64,000 nucleotides of DNA from Plazaster borealis (Eukaryota > Echinodermata > Asteroidea > Forcipulatida > Labidiasteridae). Location of the stretch: positions 1,582,318-1,646,317 of the forward strand of contig CM037462.1 in NCBI GenBank assembly GCA_021014325.1, written 5' to 3'. The notes under the pieces were generated by a model, which did not search any database, was not told where the DNA came from, and saw nothing but the letters and a program-made list of their open reading frames with translations. Positions 10,801-20,777 of this stretch are shown piece by piece; the first letter of the stretch is position 1; each line of letters begins with the position of its first letter. The position numbers and the translations under genes are program-made.

Positions 10801-13800
10801 GATGCTCATGATGCTTGAAAATTCCCCAAAACAATGGGCCATTTATATTCATTTTTGTCATTTCTTAAACCATCTCATCAGCTTCCTGGGGGAGTATGCA
10901 GCCCGTGTAACAAAACCCACCTCTGCCCTCAGAGGTGCACAATACCCCTGGATGAAGAGACACAATTATAATTACAGGGATTGTATATGATTGGTAATTG
11001 GAACCCCCTGTTTGTTTCAATCCTATATAGTTGTAGATATATACTATAAAACTAACCTGTGAAAATTTCATTTCAAAAGGTGGTAGCGTGTTTGAGATAT
11101 TACCGAAAATCTTGAGCGGTTATGTCCACGCAGGAAGAATAATCTGCAATTGGAATACACAATCTGAGAAACATTACTGCAGTAATGCTTCTCAGATTCA
11201 AATTTGTGGGGATAAAAAGTGATTTCTTTTTCCATAATCGCAGTACTTCAAACGAAAAGTTTCTCAAAATGCATTATACTATCCGAAGCTGCTGTACTTC
11301 TTACCAAGTAAGTTTTTATTGCCATTAATTTTCAGAGTCATTACCAAACGTATACAGACCCTTTAAGTGTCTTGCTCTAGAACTCAAGTGTCTTGACAGG
11401 GATTTGAACCATACTCTGATGACCTTGCCATGAGAACTTAAAAACTGGTGTAGTAGCCTGCTTGGTATTTTTGTATTAATAGTTTTTTGGTGCGATAAAA
11501 TAATAATTTCGCAATTCGGCCCTTGGCCACAATGAAACAATTCCTAATAAACCGATAAAAAAAAAATATATATAATAATATTAATAATTAGTTTTTATAC
11601 AGCGCATTTTTACAATAACGCATCAATGCGCTTTACATTAGTGCCCTGTTCATTGGGCCAATAAAATCCCTTTAATCTTTCTCAGCTTCCTGGGGAGTAT
11701 ACAGCCCTGAGCTGCCATGGCTTTCCGAAGGCTTTTTCAAACACAATATCAACCTCTACCCTCGCAGGTACCCATTTATACCCTTGGGCATGTATTTAAT
11801 TGTCACTTCTTTTGTATTTAGTGCCAACATCAGCACCTACAGTTGTCTCGTTGACTGCCATTGGCCTAACTGAACTGCAGCTGGTATGGAAAGTAAGGAC
11901 CTAATTTCTCTCTTAGTACTAAAGTAATACAAAAGTACTAAATATTTTACCAGAAAGTACTAAGGAGCCATTCAAAATAGTCCATGTTTAAAATGTTCAG
12001 CTTTTTTCAATTTTTTTTTTCATATACCCACTTACCTTAAAGTTTGATTCTTAAATATTTACAGACTATTTTTAAATATACCCTATACACTGAAGAACAA
12101 AGTAAATGCCTCAAATGAAGCAAATCTTCTAGATCAATGTTCTCCAGGCTCAGGAGTTTTCAAAGGGTTTTCCTAGCTCTGAGCTGGCAACTTTGTAGTT
12201 GACACAGAAGAGGAAATCCCCCCCCCCCAATCTCACTGGAACTGCCTGACATGACAGGCCAATTGGGAGAGACCTCTGGGTATTTTTTATTCATTCCCTT
12301 ATTTTGTTTCTAATATTTTAATTAAAAACTGAATTTCGTTTTTCAGTTATTTCTTTTGACCTACCCATCCACAATTTGAAAAAAGATTGTTGCATTTGAA
12401 AACATTGATTAATCAGAACGGCCCCCCTAAAGTATTAAATAGCACTGAAGTACCGTACTAAAGTACTAAATTATTAAAGTATCATACTAAAATATTAATT
12501 ATATTACAAATAAAGTACTGGTAAAATAACCTAAAGTGTTTGAACATAAGTGGAAGCTTTTTCTAAACTACTCTCGTAAAATTTTTGTTCATATGGGAGA
12601 AGAATTTATTTGCCCATGTAATTTTCACTAGGGGATTTAAGTAGGGGGGGGTTGGAAAGGAGGTAATTTTGGTAATTTTCAAAGACCAGTATCCTCACTT
12701 GGTGTATCCCAACATATGCATAAAATAACAAACCTGTGAAAATTTGGGCTCAATTGGTCATTGAAGTTGCAATAAATAATGAAAGAAATAGCCACCCTTG
12801 TTGCACAGAATTGTGTGCTTTCAAATGCCTCATGCCTGAAGCCTTAGGTTCAATTTTTGTGTGTGAAAAATTACCTCTAAAACTACATTACTTCATCAAA
12901 GGGGTCGTTTCTAACAATGTTTTATAATATCAACAGCTATCGAGTGCTCTTTACCAAGTAAGTTTTTATGGTAATTAATTAGTTGAGTATTTACCAAAGG
13001 AATATCCTCCCTTTAACAAAATAACATTGGTATTCTTTACCCTAGTTGCCTCCTCCTTCAACCTGGGGCTGCCAAAAAACACCCAGTATTTTCATGATTC
13101 TTAAAGAATCCTCGGAGAATTATGGATTTCCAGTTGATATTGAGACGGCAGATGCTCACGGTATCTTCAACATCACTAATCTCTTGTCATGCACTACGTA
13201 CGATGTTCAGTTGTATTTCTCTACAAGTACTGGTTTCAGTCCTGCTAGTGAAGTGGTAAATGGCTCCACACCCAGAACAGGTAAGGGACAAAAAGCATCA
13301 ATAAAGGTGTGATTAGCAGGTTCAAAATATCAATATGAGAAAACTTTCTATTATCATTGATAATTTCATCTTTGATCCAGCTCACAAACATTTTACCACA
13401 TAACATTACTCTACCTATTATTATATAACTCGTGCATAGATCCTTGTCATTTGATTGGTGGAACACGCGTCCTTTCTTTATGCCATGTATTTACTGCTGC
13501 GATATTGGACTGTTGTAACTGTTGTATATGGAAATTAATATAGGAGGACCACTGGATGAGTCCCCAAAAAGTGCTTTTGGGTACTATGGACATTTTGCTG
13601 CTAACCACACACAAAAGTTATGTTCATCAGATGATCACGCGTCACTTCCTTTCTTTATGCCATGTATTTACTGCTGTGATATTGGACTGTTGTAACTGTT
13701 GTATATGGAAATAAATATAGGAGGACCACTGGACGAGTCCATTGGTGCCCGAAAAAGTGCTTTAGGGTACTATGGACATTTTGCTGCTAACCGCACACAA

Positions 13801-16800
13801 AAGTTATGTTCATCAGATGAAACAGAATTCACATAAAATGGAGAGGTTGATTTGGATGTCCGATACAGACTGTGCAAATAAATCTCATGAATGTTCTAAC
13901 TTCTGTGAACTTCTGGGAACCCTGTACATGGGTTTTAATGTATAGGAATGACTGATGTCCCCGATGTTCGAAAACGCAAAGTTTGAACACAATCTATACG
14001 GCACCTGGTTTATTGAGTAGCAACATGGCATCCAGTTTGCTTGACCTTTTAGTGTAAAAGAGTGATAATTATTCCTGTTGATGTTGGTACATAACATTTT
14101 GTAACCTTAAAGGCACTGAACACGTTTGGAAATTGTCAAAGACCACTGTTCTCACTTGGTGTATCCCAACATATGCATAAAATAACAAGCTTGTGAAAAT
14201 TTGGGCTCAATTGGTCATCGAAGTTGCAAGAAAATGGTGAAAGAAAAAACACCCTTGTTGTACAAATTTGTGTGCTTTCAGAAAGGAATAAAACTTCTTG
14301 CAAGAAGTTTTTATTATTTTAGTGAGAAATTACCTCTTTCTCAAAAACTACGTTACTTCAGAGGGAGTCGCTTCCTACAACGTTTTATACTATCAACGGC
14401 TCTCCGTTGCTTGTTACCAAGTAAGTTTTTATGCTAATATTTGTTTTGAGTCATTACCAAACGCGTACGATACCTTTAACCATTACAGTGCCACCCAGAG
14501 TAATATTATTCAGGCTTGAAAATGCCCGAGATGGGGTCGGACTTTTTGCTCAATGGTCACCGCCAGAAGGCACGGCTAGACACTGTCACATCGGCACGTA
14601 CTATGTCCGCTACACACTGTTGAGACTTGAGGCATGTGATACGGATGTAGTGTCACCAACCACTAACGTCATGGGTATCTTTGATGACTCTACAAGCATT
14701 ACACTGGATAACTTGATTCCGTATGCAACCTACAGTGTGTCAGTTCTCTCATCCAATGAATTAGGAAATTCAGCTGATTCTTCATCCAGAACATGGACAA
14801 CCATCCCCACATGTAAGTTTTTTACCCATTTAAAAAAAATTGGTTCTGCCCTAACTCAGACATAGTTGTGTGAGATCTGGGTACTGAGTTTCTATTTTTA
14901 GCATGAGAGCGGAGTGTTTGAAGTGACCTCTGATTGCATGCAGTGCAGCTGTTTATCCTACAAGTTGATTTTTAAAATTGCTTAACTATACACCAATCCA
15001 GGTGCGCCATGGGCGCCGCGCGCCACTGCTGCGGTGTACTTGTGCCTAATTTTGTGCACAAAGACACGAGAAAATCGTTTCCCTTTTCACTTTTTATGGA
15101 AATTTAATGTCTTCCTCAACAATCTATGAAATTTCTCTGACATGGCTGCATGATTTGACGATTTACTACATTCTTGATAATTTTTTTAAAAATTAAGCAC
15201 AGAGTAAAATACTGAAATTCTGACAAAATACTCTGCCGATATCGACTATTATGCAGTTTCCGCGTCTTTTTCCCCTAACTCACCTAAGACAAGCACCGTT
15301 TTCAAGATGATTCGGTTTCTATTTTGTTGCAAATATCTGTGGTCAGTGATCTACATTAGTATATAATGATGTCCTGGAAAGGAAATCGTGTAAGTCGTTG
15401 AGGAAAACATTTAATTTCCATAAAGAGTGAAAAGGAACATGATTTCCTCATGTCTTTGTGCACGTAACTAGGCACATGTACACCGCAGCAGTGGCGCGCG
15501 GTGCTCAACATTTGCGCGCCTGGTGCGCGTCGGATTAGTCTATAATTAAGGCCCTTAAAAAGTTGATTTTTTTCACAATAATGTTGTCATTTGTACAAAC
15601 TATGCATGTAACCCTTGTTTACAAAAAGAGTGACCTCGTACATTCCAGGTCATTTCCTGGCAGGCAAGATACTGCACTGTTCCACATAAACTCAAGAGTT
15701 AAAAAAATAACAGCCAAACAAGTTTTTAGATATGCCCCCTTTCTTTAGTATTCACAATAAAATGTAAGATTTTATGTATTCTTCCATTGGGCTGTGTACA
15801 AATCGTGCCGGCAGGAATTCCAGGCTCTGTGGCTCTTTTGTAATCGTGTGATGTCATTGGTTACATGGTCTAGACAGCTCAACAATCACCTCATCCAAAT
15901 ATAAAAATAAGGAATGAAAGTTAACTCATGGTGCATGCAAATCCACAAACAATTATATTATTTTTGTTTTTACATTTGTCATAAAGTTGCAACAGTCCTT
16001 CCACCTGTTCAAGTTACTGATGTGACAGCTAGATCATTTATCTTCAGGTGGGAACGTATTCCATGCGAAGATCTCCATGGTGACTTTACAACCTACAGAT
16101 ACATTGTGACCAATAATAAGACAGGAGAACAGACTTCAAGCAATATTGGCGATATTGATGTTACAATGAAGATGTTGGATTATCTGACACCATGTTCACC
16201 GTACGATATACAGATGACTCTGTTGAATGATCGGGGGAGAGGAGATATGAGCGAGAGTGTCCGAGTTACTACTGATACAGAGGGTAGGTTTCCAGCATTT
16301 CTAGCTCAGAATTTACTTGGATTTGGTTGTGTCAAATGGATGCATTTTTCACCAGCATTAATTCCAGCTCAAATCAGTTAAGTGTATAGCCCTCACCTTG
16401 AAGTGGCCATCTGGCCTTGTGATGTTGGGCGATTTCTCATAAAAAAGAACCCCCCCCAAAAAAACAACCCCTTTATCTAGTTGAGTCAAGGTTTAAATCC
16501 AATAGTGAAGATTCTTCAGAGTCTGTCATTTACCATTTTGCTTTGTATTTCATCTCCCACACAGTGCCCCAGGCTGTCCTGAATGTAGTCTCGAGCTCTG
16601 TTGACGAAAATCCTTCGGAACTCAACCTAATTTGGGAGGAGCCGCATTTAAGCTGGTGCCCTATCGACTACTATCGAGTCAGCTACGAGCTTATAGAAAA
16701 GTACAAGTGTGAAACTGTAGACGCTGTCCGCATCGTGGCTGGTAACGCTACCCAATTGTCCTATACAATCATGGATGTTCTTCCATTCTCTAGATACTTT

Positions 16801-19426
16801 GTGTACGTGGAGGCTTATACAGAAGGTGCAGGCTTTGGGATGCCTGGAAGGGATGTACATGACACTGCGGAGAGAGGCAAGTTTTATAATAATTTGTTTC
16901 ATCATTATGGTTTCTTCGAAAACAAGTTTGAATTTCTGAATATGTAATAGCCTTATTGACAGCCAGTCTAGTAAGGGTACATCAATGGTCTTCTGTGGCA
17001 TATTCAGACATTTTCCTTGTTAAATTTTTTTAAAAGTATTTTTACTTGGGGGGGGGGCACAAGCGGGGGTAAAGACAAAATTTGGGGCTATTTAATGTAT
17101 CGATTCATCCATTTGTGCATTTAAAAAATCTCATGGGGGGGCAAGTGGGGATGCAAGGGTTCTGAGTTGGGGGGGGGGGGGCTCCTGCCCTCTCTGGTTA
17201 TGCCACTGACCGTCACTTCTAGCCCCATAGTTTGCAGGGGAAAAACTTCAAAGGCTAAATAAATACGCAATAATGCATAATTTTGTTTCTTTTTAGAATC
17301 ATTTAATTCTAATCAAAAAACAAAATTATATGGGTCATTATAGTGTTAACTTTGAGTTGAGATAAAAAAAGGCTCTCCTCAACTAGCTTTGGAATATTGA
17401 TTTCAAGAAATTATTATAATAAGTAAACTAAGACAGAGATATGAAGGCTGCAGAAGTATAACAATGAAGAGGGTAACTTGTTTGTTAAAAGGTGACCATT
17501 TATGTATGCCCCGAATTATTTGTCTGAGTAAACTGTTTGTGTTCTTTTAGTTCCAACAGTAGCACCGGATCAAGTGGCAGTTGTTGATGTCCTTAGGAGA
17601 GAACTTTCATTCTCTTGTCGATATCCAGAATGCACTGTTGCTGGAAGGTCTAGTCGTATTCTCGGTTTTACCTACAACTTGACTGACCTTGTGAATCCCG
17701 GTAACCCGTCTACTGTGATAGAGGGTCAGCACACTTATCAAGCCTTCGATGGTCTGGTACCTAACACACGGTATTCCCTACGAGTGAGGCTACGAACCAA
17801 CGCGGGTGACGGTCCATACAGTGAGCCTATTGAAGCTACCACAGTAGAAGATAGTAAGAGTAACGATATCTTGAAGAATATAATTTGTATTTACTCTTTC
17901 ATCGATGTGTATTAAGCACTGTATACTCAATACTTTCCCGAGTTCTGTGAAAAAAATCCACAGGCAAATCACTCGGGTGGGATTCCAACCCACGACCTTT
18001 GCATTACTGGAGCGGATGGCTTACCACTATGTAGAGTATACAGTGCTTAATACACATCGGTTAGAGGGTAGAAACAAATTATATTCTTCATCCCCGATGC
18101 AAAATTAACATCTATTATATCTTGAAGACAATTAACACTTTTAGGTCTATAAGACTCTCGCTAACTATTCCCAATCAGTACATTGCAAAGGTGCAATTCT
18201 TTGGTGTCAGTTAAGAGCACTAGATTCAAGCTCTTGCTATGTATTTCTGATCAGCCAAGTGGGCATGGTTCGAGCCTCAGTCGTGGCACTTGAGTAATAC
18301 TTTACCATAATTGATTTGTCCTTCGGATGGGACATTAAGCCGTAGGTCCCGTGTACTAGGATTGGTAGTGCACGTAACAGAACCCAGAATACTTATCGTG
18401 GAAGAGTAGGGGTTAACCCTGGTGTTTCTGGTTCACATAGCAAGCACCCTTGTTTACAGGTTTCCTCAGGCTTGCAAGCTCAAGATTATGTGATTAAGAT
18501 TGAGGCATCCTTGGTTTCATGACCAGAAATATATTATCATAATAATAATTTAAATTGTCATGAAGAGAACATTTATTGTAGGTTGATGTCAAAGTAACTT
18601 CTCACAGAGAATACAAAGTACCAAGCCTGATTTGAGCTAATTTGACGATGAATTATAATGATATCAATTTTGAATTGCCTTGGGTTTTGTACAGCTTATA
18701 ATCACCCATTTTCATACTTTAACACAGAATTATTTTCAAAACAATGGCTGTTACTATGTATCGTTAAGATGAACAAAATAATTTGTACCCAAGAATCTTT
18801 GTTTTCTTTTCCTATCTTTTTTTTAATATTAGAAATCATACACCTTTGAAAAGAAACAGAGAAATGTATAACTGAAATGGATTTTAGCCAGTTTATGTTT
18901 TGAAAGAAATTACATGTTTAAAAGGGTGTGTACAACATTGGTAAAGTTGAAAATATAAATTTTCACAGATTTGCGCATTGTATAAAGATGGTCATGGTGG
19001 AAAACTTTCCTTGAAATAGTTTTGCTTGAAATGCTATAGCTTTTAGGAAATGAGTAAACAATAAGTCTTTATCACTGGTGATAAATTCCGATGTTTGAAA
19101 ACAGTGAAAAATATATAAGTGGGTTTTTCACTGTTTTCTCACGACTCCGAAGACCGATTTAGCTTAAAGTTTCACAGGTTTGTTATTTCATGTGTATGTT
19201 GGGTCACATCAAGTGTGGATACTGGTCTTTGACAATTGCCAATGTTGTACATTTGCTTTAAGATAAATACAGTTCATGTTTTTGAGCCAGCATTTGTTAT
19301 TATCTTTTCTTTTCCAAAGGGCCAGGGCCACCATCAAATGTAACCATAAATGAAATAGAAGAAACTACGATGACTGTCACGTGGGAAGTACCAATTGAAC
19401 CGAATGGAAATATCACTGGCTACCAG
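7841..19426 (+). CDS. Gene A: Ig/FN3 receptor ectodomain, RPTP-like, 3' end missing
   Basis: Ten exons join in frame to 776 codons: 7841-7895, 8661-8951, 9381-9713, 11822-11892, 13046-13280, 14489-14812, 15987-16283, 16565-16876, 17551-17853, 19320-19426. The product has a signal peptide, one Ig-like domain, six complete FN3 domains and the first half of a seventh. Most exons are single domains with phase 1-1 boundaries, typical of exon-shuffled metazoan receptors. Secretory-pathway entry and cell-surface location are inferred from the signal peptide. The last exon ends phase 0 mid-FN3 and no matching second-half exon is found before gene B, so no transmembrane or catalytic part is seen. RPTP identity is inferred from domain style and from exon 10's resemblance to gene B exon 18. 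It may be a truncated tandem relative, a pseudogene, or an alternative 5' end of gene B. Confidence 0.7.
8661..8951 (+). CDS. Gene A exon 2: Ig-like domain
   Basis: It encodes 97 codons, phase 1-1, after acceptor ATTATACCAG and before GTAAAC. The two Ig cysteines lie in PLLCEATD and EFTCSLLD, about 53 residues apart, but the usual core Trp is not evident between them. It is a diverged Ig or Ig-like fold. Confidence 0.75.
9381..9713 (+). CDS. Gene A exon 3: FN3 domain 1
   Basis: It encodes 111 codons, phase 1-1. FN3 hallmarks are LTVTWPPWE (B strand Trp), YEVVYRNK (C strand) and VTGLHTEQEYDFAVVV (the L..x..Y tyrosine corner). The donor is GTGAGA at 9714. NQT and NKS sequons suggest glycosylation. 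Confidence 0.85.
9875..10165 (+). mobile_element. CR1/L2-like LINE 3' end fragment
   Basis: The plus strand translates across 9880-10020 to a typical non-LTR reverse transcriptase C-terminus, including WGDRSFSSAAPRIWNSLP and KFKSLLKTYL. An untranslated tail with GTGCGCATTACAAGTC ends in an (ATT)n run near 10141-10165. It is 5'-truncated and lies in a gene A intron. Confidence 0.8.
10267..10511. repeat. Long hairpin (foldback MITE)
   Basis: Arms of about 110 bp are near-perfect inverted repeats (for example GGAGTGTTGGCTCTGAAAAG at 10325 against CTTTTCAGAGCCAACACTCC near 10430). They are separated by a loop of roughly 13 bases. It lies in the intron between gene A exons 3 and 4. Confidence 0.85.
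10878..10985 (+). repeat. Dispersed repeat fragment shared with 11684-11800
   Basis: CAGCTTCCTGGGGGAGTATG, then CCTCTGCCCTC, then an ATACCCCTGG text recur in the same order at 11684-11800 (CAGCTTCCTGGGGAGTATAC, CCTCTACCCTC, ATACCCTTGGG). The family is unidentified and noncoding. Confidence 0.55.
10988..11366. repeat. TTAA-bounded MITE, family M1, copy 1
   Basis: Shared internal text includes ACCTGTGAAAATTTCA, CAATCTGAGAAACATTACTG and ACCAAGTAAGTTTTTATTG. The right end reads ACGTATACAGACCCTTTAA. An inverted, better preserved relative lies at 27314-27706. Confidence 0.65.
11370..11450 (-). repeat. tRNA-like SINE fragment
   Basis: The minus strand has a B-box-like GGTTCAAATCCCTGTCAAG followed by CACTTGAG and GCAAGACACTT. 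The copy near 41305-41450 has the same arrangement. Confidence 0.5.
11575..11800. repeat. 'tatacagcgc' repeat plus dispersed fragment
   Basis: TAATAATTAGTTTTTATACAG and GCGCTTTACATTAGTGCCC match the short repeat at 2516. The following CAGCTTCCTGGGGAGTATAC text matches 10878. The element ends just before gene A exon 4. Confidence 0.55.
11822..11892 (+). CDS. Gene A exon 4: first half of FN3 domain 2
   Basis: It encodes VPTSAPTVVSLTAIGLTELQ then LVWK, the A and B strands with the core Trp. It ends in phase 0 at donor GTAAGG. The same half-domain split is used by exon 10 and by gene B exons 16 and 18. Confidence 0.75.
12637..13016. repeat. TTAA-bounded MITE, family M2, copy 1
   Basis: It shares CACTTGGTGTATCCCAACAT, GGGCTCAATTGGTCAT and ACCAAGTAAGTTTTTATG with the copy at 14107-14479, in the same order. 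The right end CCTCCCTTTAA is 29 bp before the exon 5 acceptor. Confidence 0.75.
13046..13280 (+). CDS. Gene A exon 5: second half of FN3 domain 2
   Basis: Phase 0 start, phase 1 end (GTAAGG). It contains GIFNITNLLSCTTYDVQLYF, the FN3 tyrosine corner with a Cys before Tyr, a feature also found in CD45-type FN3 repeats. Several N-glycosylation sequons are present. Confidence 0.8.
13474..13828. repeat. Tandem duplication, period about 177 bp, two copies
   Basis: TTCTTTATGCCATGTATTTA starts at 13474 and again at 13651. The following TATTGGACTGTTGTAACTG, GGAGGACCACTGGA and CTATGGACATTTTGCTGC repeat in order. It is intronic and noncoding. Confidence 0.85.
14107..14479. repeat. TTAA-bounded MITE, family M2, copy 2 (complete)
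   Basis: The left end TTAAAGGCACTGAACACG and right end CGTACGATACCTTTAA are imperfect inverted repeats bounded by TTAA. The interior has GGGCTCAATTGGTCATCG and CTTTCTCAAAAACTACG. The element ends 9 bp before gene A exon 6, so its end supplies part of the region just before the acceptor. Confidence 0.85.
14489..14812 (+). CDS. Gene A exon 6: FN3 domain 3
   Basis: It encodes 108 codons, phase 1-1, donor GTAAGT. It shows FAQWSPPEG (B strand Trp), YYVRYTLLRLEACD and ITLDNLIPYATYSVSVLS (tyrosine corner). Confidence 0.85.
14981..15550. mobile_element. 570 bp foldback element with about 120 bp inverted arms
   Basis: The left arm (CTTAACTATACACCAATCC, then CAGGTGCGCC, GCGCCACTGCTGCGGTGTAC, TTTGTGCACAAAGACA) mirrors the right arm (TGTCTTTGTGCACG, GTACACCGCAGCAGTGGCGC, GGATTAGTCTATAATTAAG). 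The centre carries GCAGTTTCCGCGTCT, also found at 33800 in a second partial copy. No transposase frame is seen. Confidence 0.85.
15551..15986. other. Intron sequence, no further feature
   Basis: AT-rich intron between gene A exons 6 and 7; no coding or structured feature recognised. Confidence 0.5.
15987..16283 (+). CDS. Gene A exon 7: FN3 domain 4
   Basis: It encodes 99 codons, phase 1-1, donor GTAGGT. It shows FIFRWERIPCED, YRYIVTNNKTGE and MLDYLTPCSPYDIQMTLLND. The paired Cys (PCED and PCSPY) suggest an intradomain disulfide as in other CD45/RPTP-style FN3 modules. Confidence 0.85.
16565..16876 (+). CDS. Gene A exon 8: FN3 domain 5 (GC donor)
   Basis: It encodes 104 codons, phase 1-1. 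It shows LNLIWEEPHLSWCPID, YRVSYELIEKYKCE and MDVLPFSRYFVYVEAY. The 5' splice site is GAGAG followed by GCAAGT, the GC-AG type; using it keeps the frame into exon 9 (acceptor TTCTTTTAG). Confidence 0.85.
16877..17550. other. Intron with poly-G tracts
   Basis: Runs of 8-12 G occur near 17049 and 17169. I see nothing else. Confidence 0.5.
17551..17853 (+). CDS. Gene A exon 9: FN3 domain 6
   Basis: It encodes 101 codons, phase 1-1, donor GTAAGA. It shows ELSFSCRYPEC in place of the usual Trp strand, FTYNLTDL, and FDGLVPNTRYSLRVRLRTN followed by GDGPYSEP, a classic FN3 F-G region. The core Trp is replaced by Cys. Confidence 0.8.
17872..18090. mobile_element. Foldback element containing a tRNA-like sequence
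   Basis: Arms 17872-17928 and 18034-18090 are inverted repeats of about 57 bp. The inner 26 bp are perfect: CGATGTGTATTAAGCACTGT plus ATACTC at 17903-17928, mirrored at 18034-18059. Between them the minus strand reads GGGTTGGAATCCCACCC, a B-box-like tRNA TPsiC region. A second, one-armed copy lies at 60842-60972. Confidence 0.85.
18196..18490 (+). repeat. tRNA(Ser/Leu)-type SINE, long body
   Basis: A diverged tRNA-like head (GGTTCGAGCCTCAGTCG) is followed by body text TTCGGATGGGACATTAAGCC, GGTCCCGTGTACTAGGATTG and GGTTTCCTCAGGCTTGCAAG. All of these recur in order at 55925-56225, and in part inverted at 43795-43875. Confidence 0.8.
18918..19261. repeat. TTAA-bounded MITE, family M2, inverted copy
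   Basis: The ends TTAAAAGGGTGTGTACAACA and TGTTGTACATTTGCTTTAA are inverted repeats. The interior has CACAGGTTTGTTATTTCATG, ATACTGGTCTTTGACAATTG in reverse orientation to the copy at 14107. It ends 58 bp before gene A exon 10. Confidence 0.8.
19320..19426 (+). CDS. Gene A exon 10: first half of FN3 domain 7 (last recognised exon)
   Basis: It encodes PGPPSNVTINEIEETTMTVT then WEVPIEPNGNITGYQ, ending phase 0 at GTTTGT. It closely parallels gene B exon 18 ([35 protein letters not shown]). A phase-0 second-half exon must follow but none is recognised before 36 kb. Confidence 0.8.
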
Positions 19427-20646
19427 GTTTGTAAAAAAGTATAACAGATAACTTGGGGTCCTACTGACTGGGAGTGACTGTTCCACTCATTTGATTATAT
19501 TGTAGTTTTAGATCATTGGAACAATTTGGAGGGAAGAATAAGCAAATAATTTGACATCCAATATGTCTGACAGCTGAAAAGTATCTTATTCTCAATTCTG
19601 ATTTGTTATTTAAGTGCAAAATAATATAGATACAGCGTGCTGTGTTTTAGAATTGTCTGTCTTCCCCTTACCCCCTCCAGCTCCAGCCCACCCACCATTA
19701 TCAATAGATGTTAGGCCTAAGTATTTTTATCTTTTAAATACTGATTCCTTGAGAATAATTTACTTTGCCTGACACCAATGTATGATAAACAACACTGGTA
19801 CTTTCCAAGTCCTATACAGAACAAAACCCCAGATTTCAAAAATTAAAGAGGGGCTCCAAGGTCAAATTCAGTTCAAATTTTGTTTTGTGGCACCTTCTCC
19901 CCATAAGTTTTTATGTTGAGACAACAAAACCTAATTCTTGAAGCTTATCTGATGCATGATTCACCTGAAGTTCTCATTGGTGGTCAAATATATACCTCTT
20001 GAAACATTTCGAATAGCAAAATTACTCTCTGTCTTCTGATATTGTACCTATCTCATCAATATTTCAGAATTGCACAAGGGCCAGCCGACACAGTTGATCA
20101 AACCCAAATGAAAGAAAGAGAAGTGGGAATTTAGACCTGAAACAAACTCTGTTTATAGGTGAGTTGGTAATGCAGCAACCATCTCTGTCAGCGGGACCTC
20201 TCTATTCTTACTGGTAAGGGTAGTAATTGGCTAGATCTGTTGTCTCTCCAGTTTCATTTTGGATTTTGCATTGGCAGGGTGGAAACAAAATGGCTTCATG
20301 ATTTTGATCCAATATTAATGAACAGACATCTTGGTTTTTATTTAATGTAACCACAGTGAAGCTTGGAGGAAAAAGTATAATTTGTACTATTTTTTAACAG
20401 TCACAACATTTGAGCCTCCAAATTGCTTCTTTGAATATGCAAAGAAGAAATGTTGCGCCTCAACTTTCCAATGGTTTGGCTTAGGGTTCCGGCTTGGGGT
20501 CTAGCTTTGGCTCCATCAATAATTTTGAAAGCATACCCTTTCGGTACGGGACTCCAAACAGGCAACAAAGTCTTAGCCGGACTTCAAGCCTTTAAAGCTG
20601 TGGTTTCAAAAAGGGTGTATGATCAGAGATATATCCATCCTTAAAG
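19427..20646. other. Noncoding stretch after the last gene A exon
   Basis: I searched for a phase-0 exon with an FN3 tyrosine corner. Possible acceptors (near 19678, 20066 and 20400) lead to stop codons or unrelated peptides. No poly(A) site is obvious. Confidence 0.5.
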
Positions 20647-20770
20647 GTTACCAGCCAGAATATAATGTAACAGTGAAGGGTGAGAAAACTGGTATCCTGC
20701 TTATTATCGTTACCAGCCAGAATATAATGTAATAGTGAAGGGTGAGGAAACTGGTATCCTGCTTATTATC
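20647..20770. repeat. 62 bp tandem duplication
   Basis: GTTACCAGCCAGAATATAAT starts at 20647 and 20709. The two 62 bp copies differ at only a few positions. Confidence 0.9.
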
Positions 20771-20777
20771 GTTAAAC

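Noticed and set aside
13545..13780. Possible hammerhead ribozyme (CACTGGATGAGTCC, and CGAAAA in copy 2)
   Set aside because: The core reads CTGGATGAG or CTGGACGAG instead of CTGANGA, and the needed GAAA and cleavage triplet do not fall in position.
20066..20170. Missing second-half FN3 exon of gene A
   Set aside because: The acceptor ATATTTCAG is plausible, but in the required phase 0 the frame stops after nine codons, and the other frame has no FN3 tyrosine corner.
20140..20215. FN3-like peptide (ATISVSGTSLFLL) near a GTAAGG donor
   Set aside because: It resembles an FN3 strand by eye, but the required phase meets a TAA and the frame is preceded by TGA. Not supportable as an exon.
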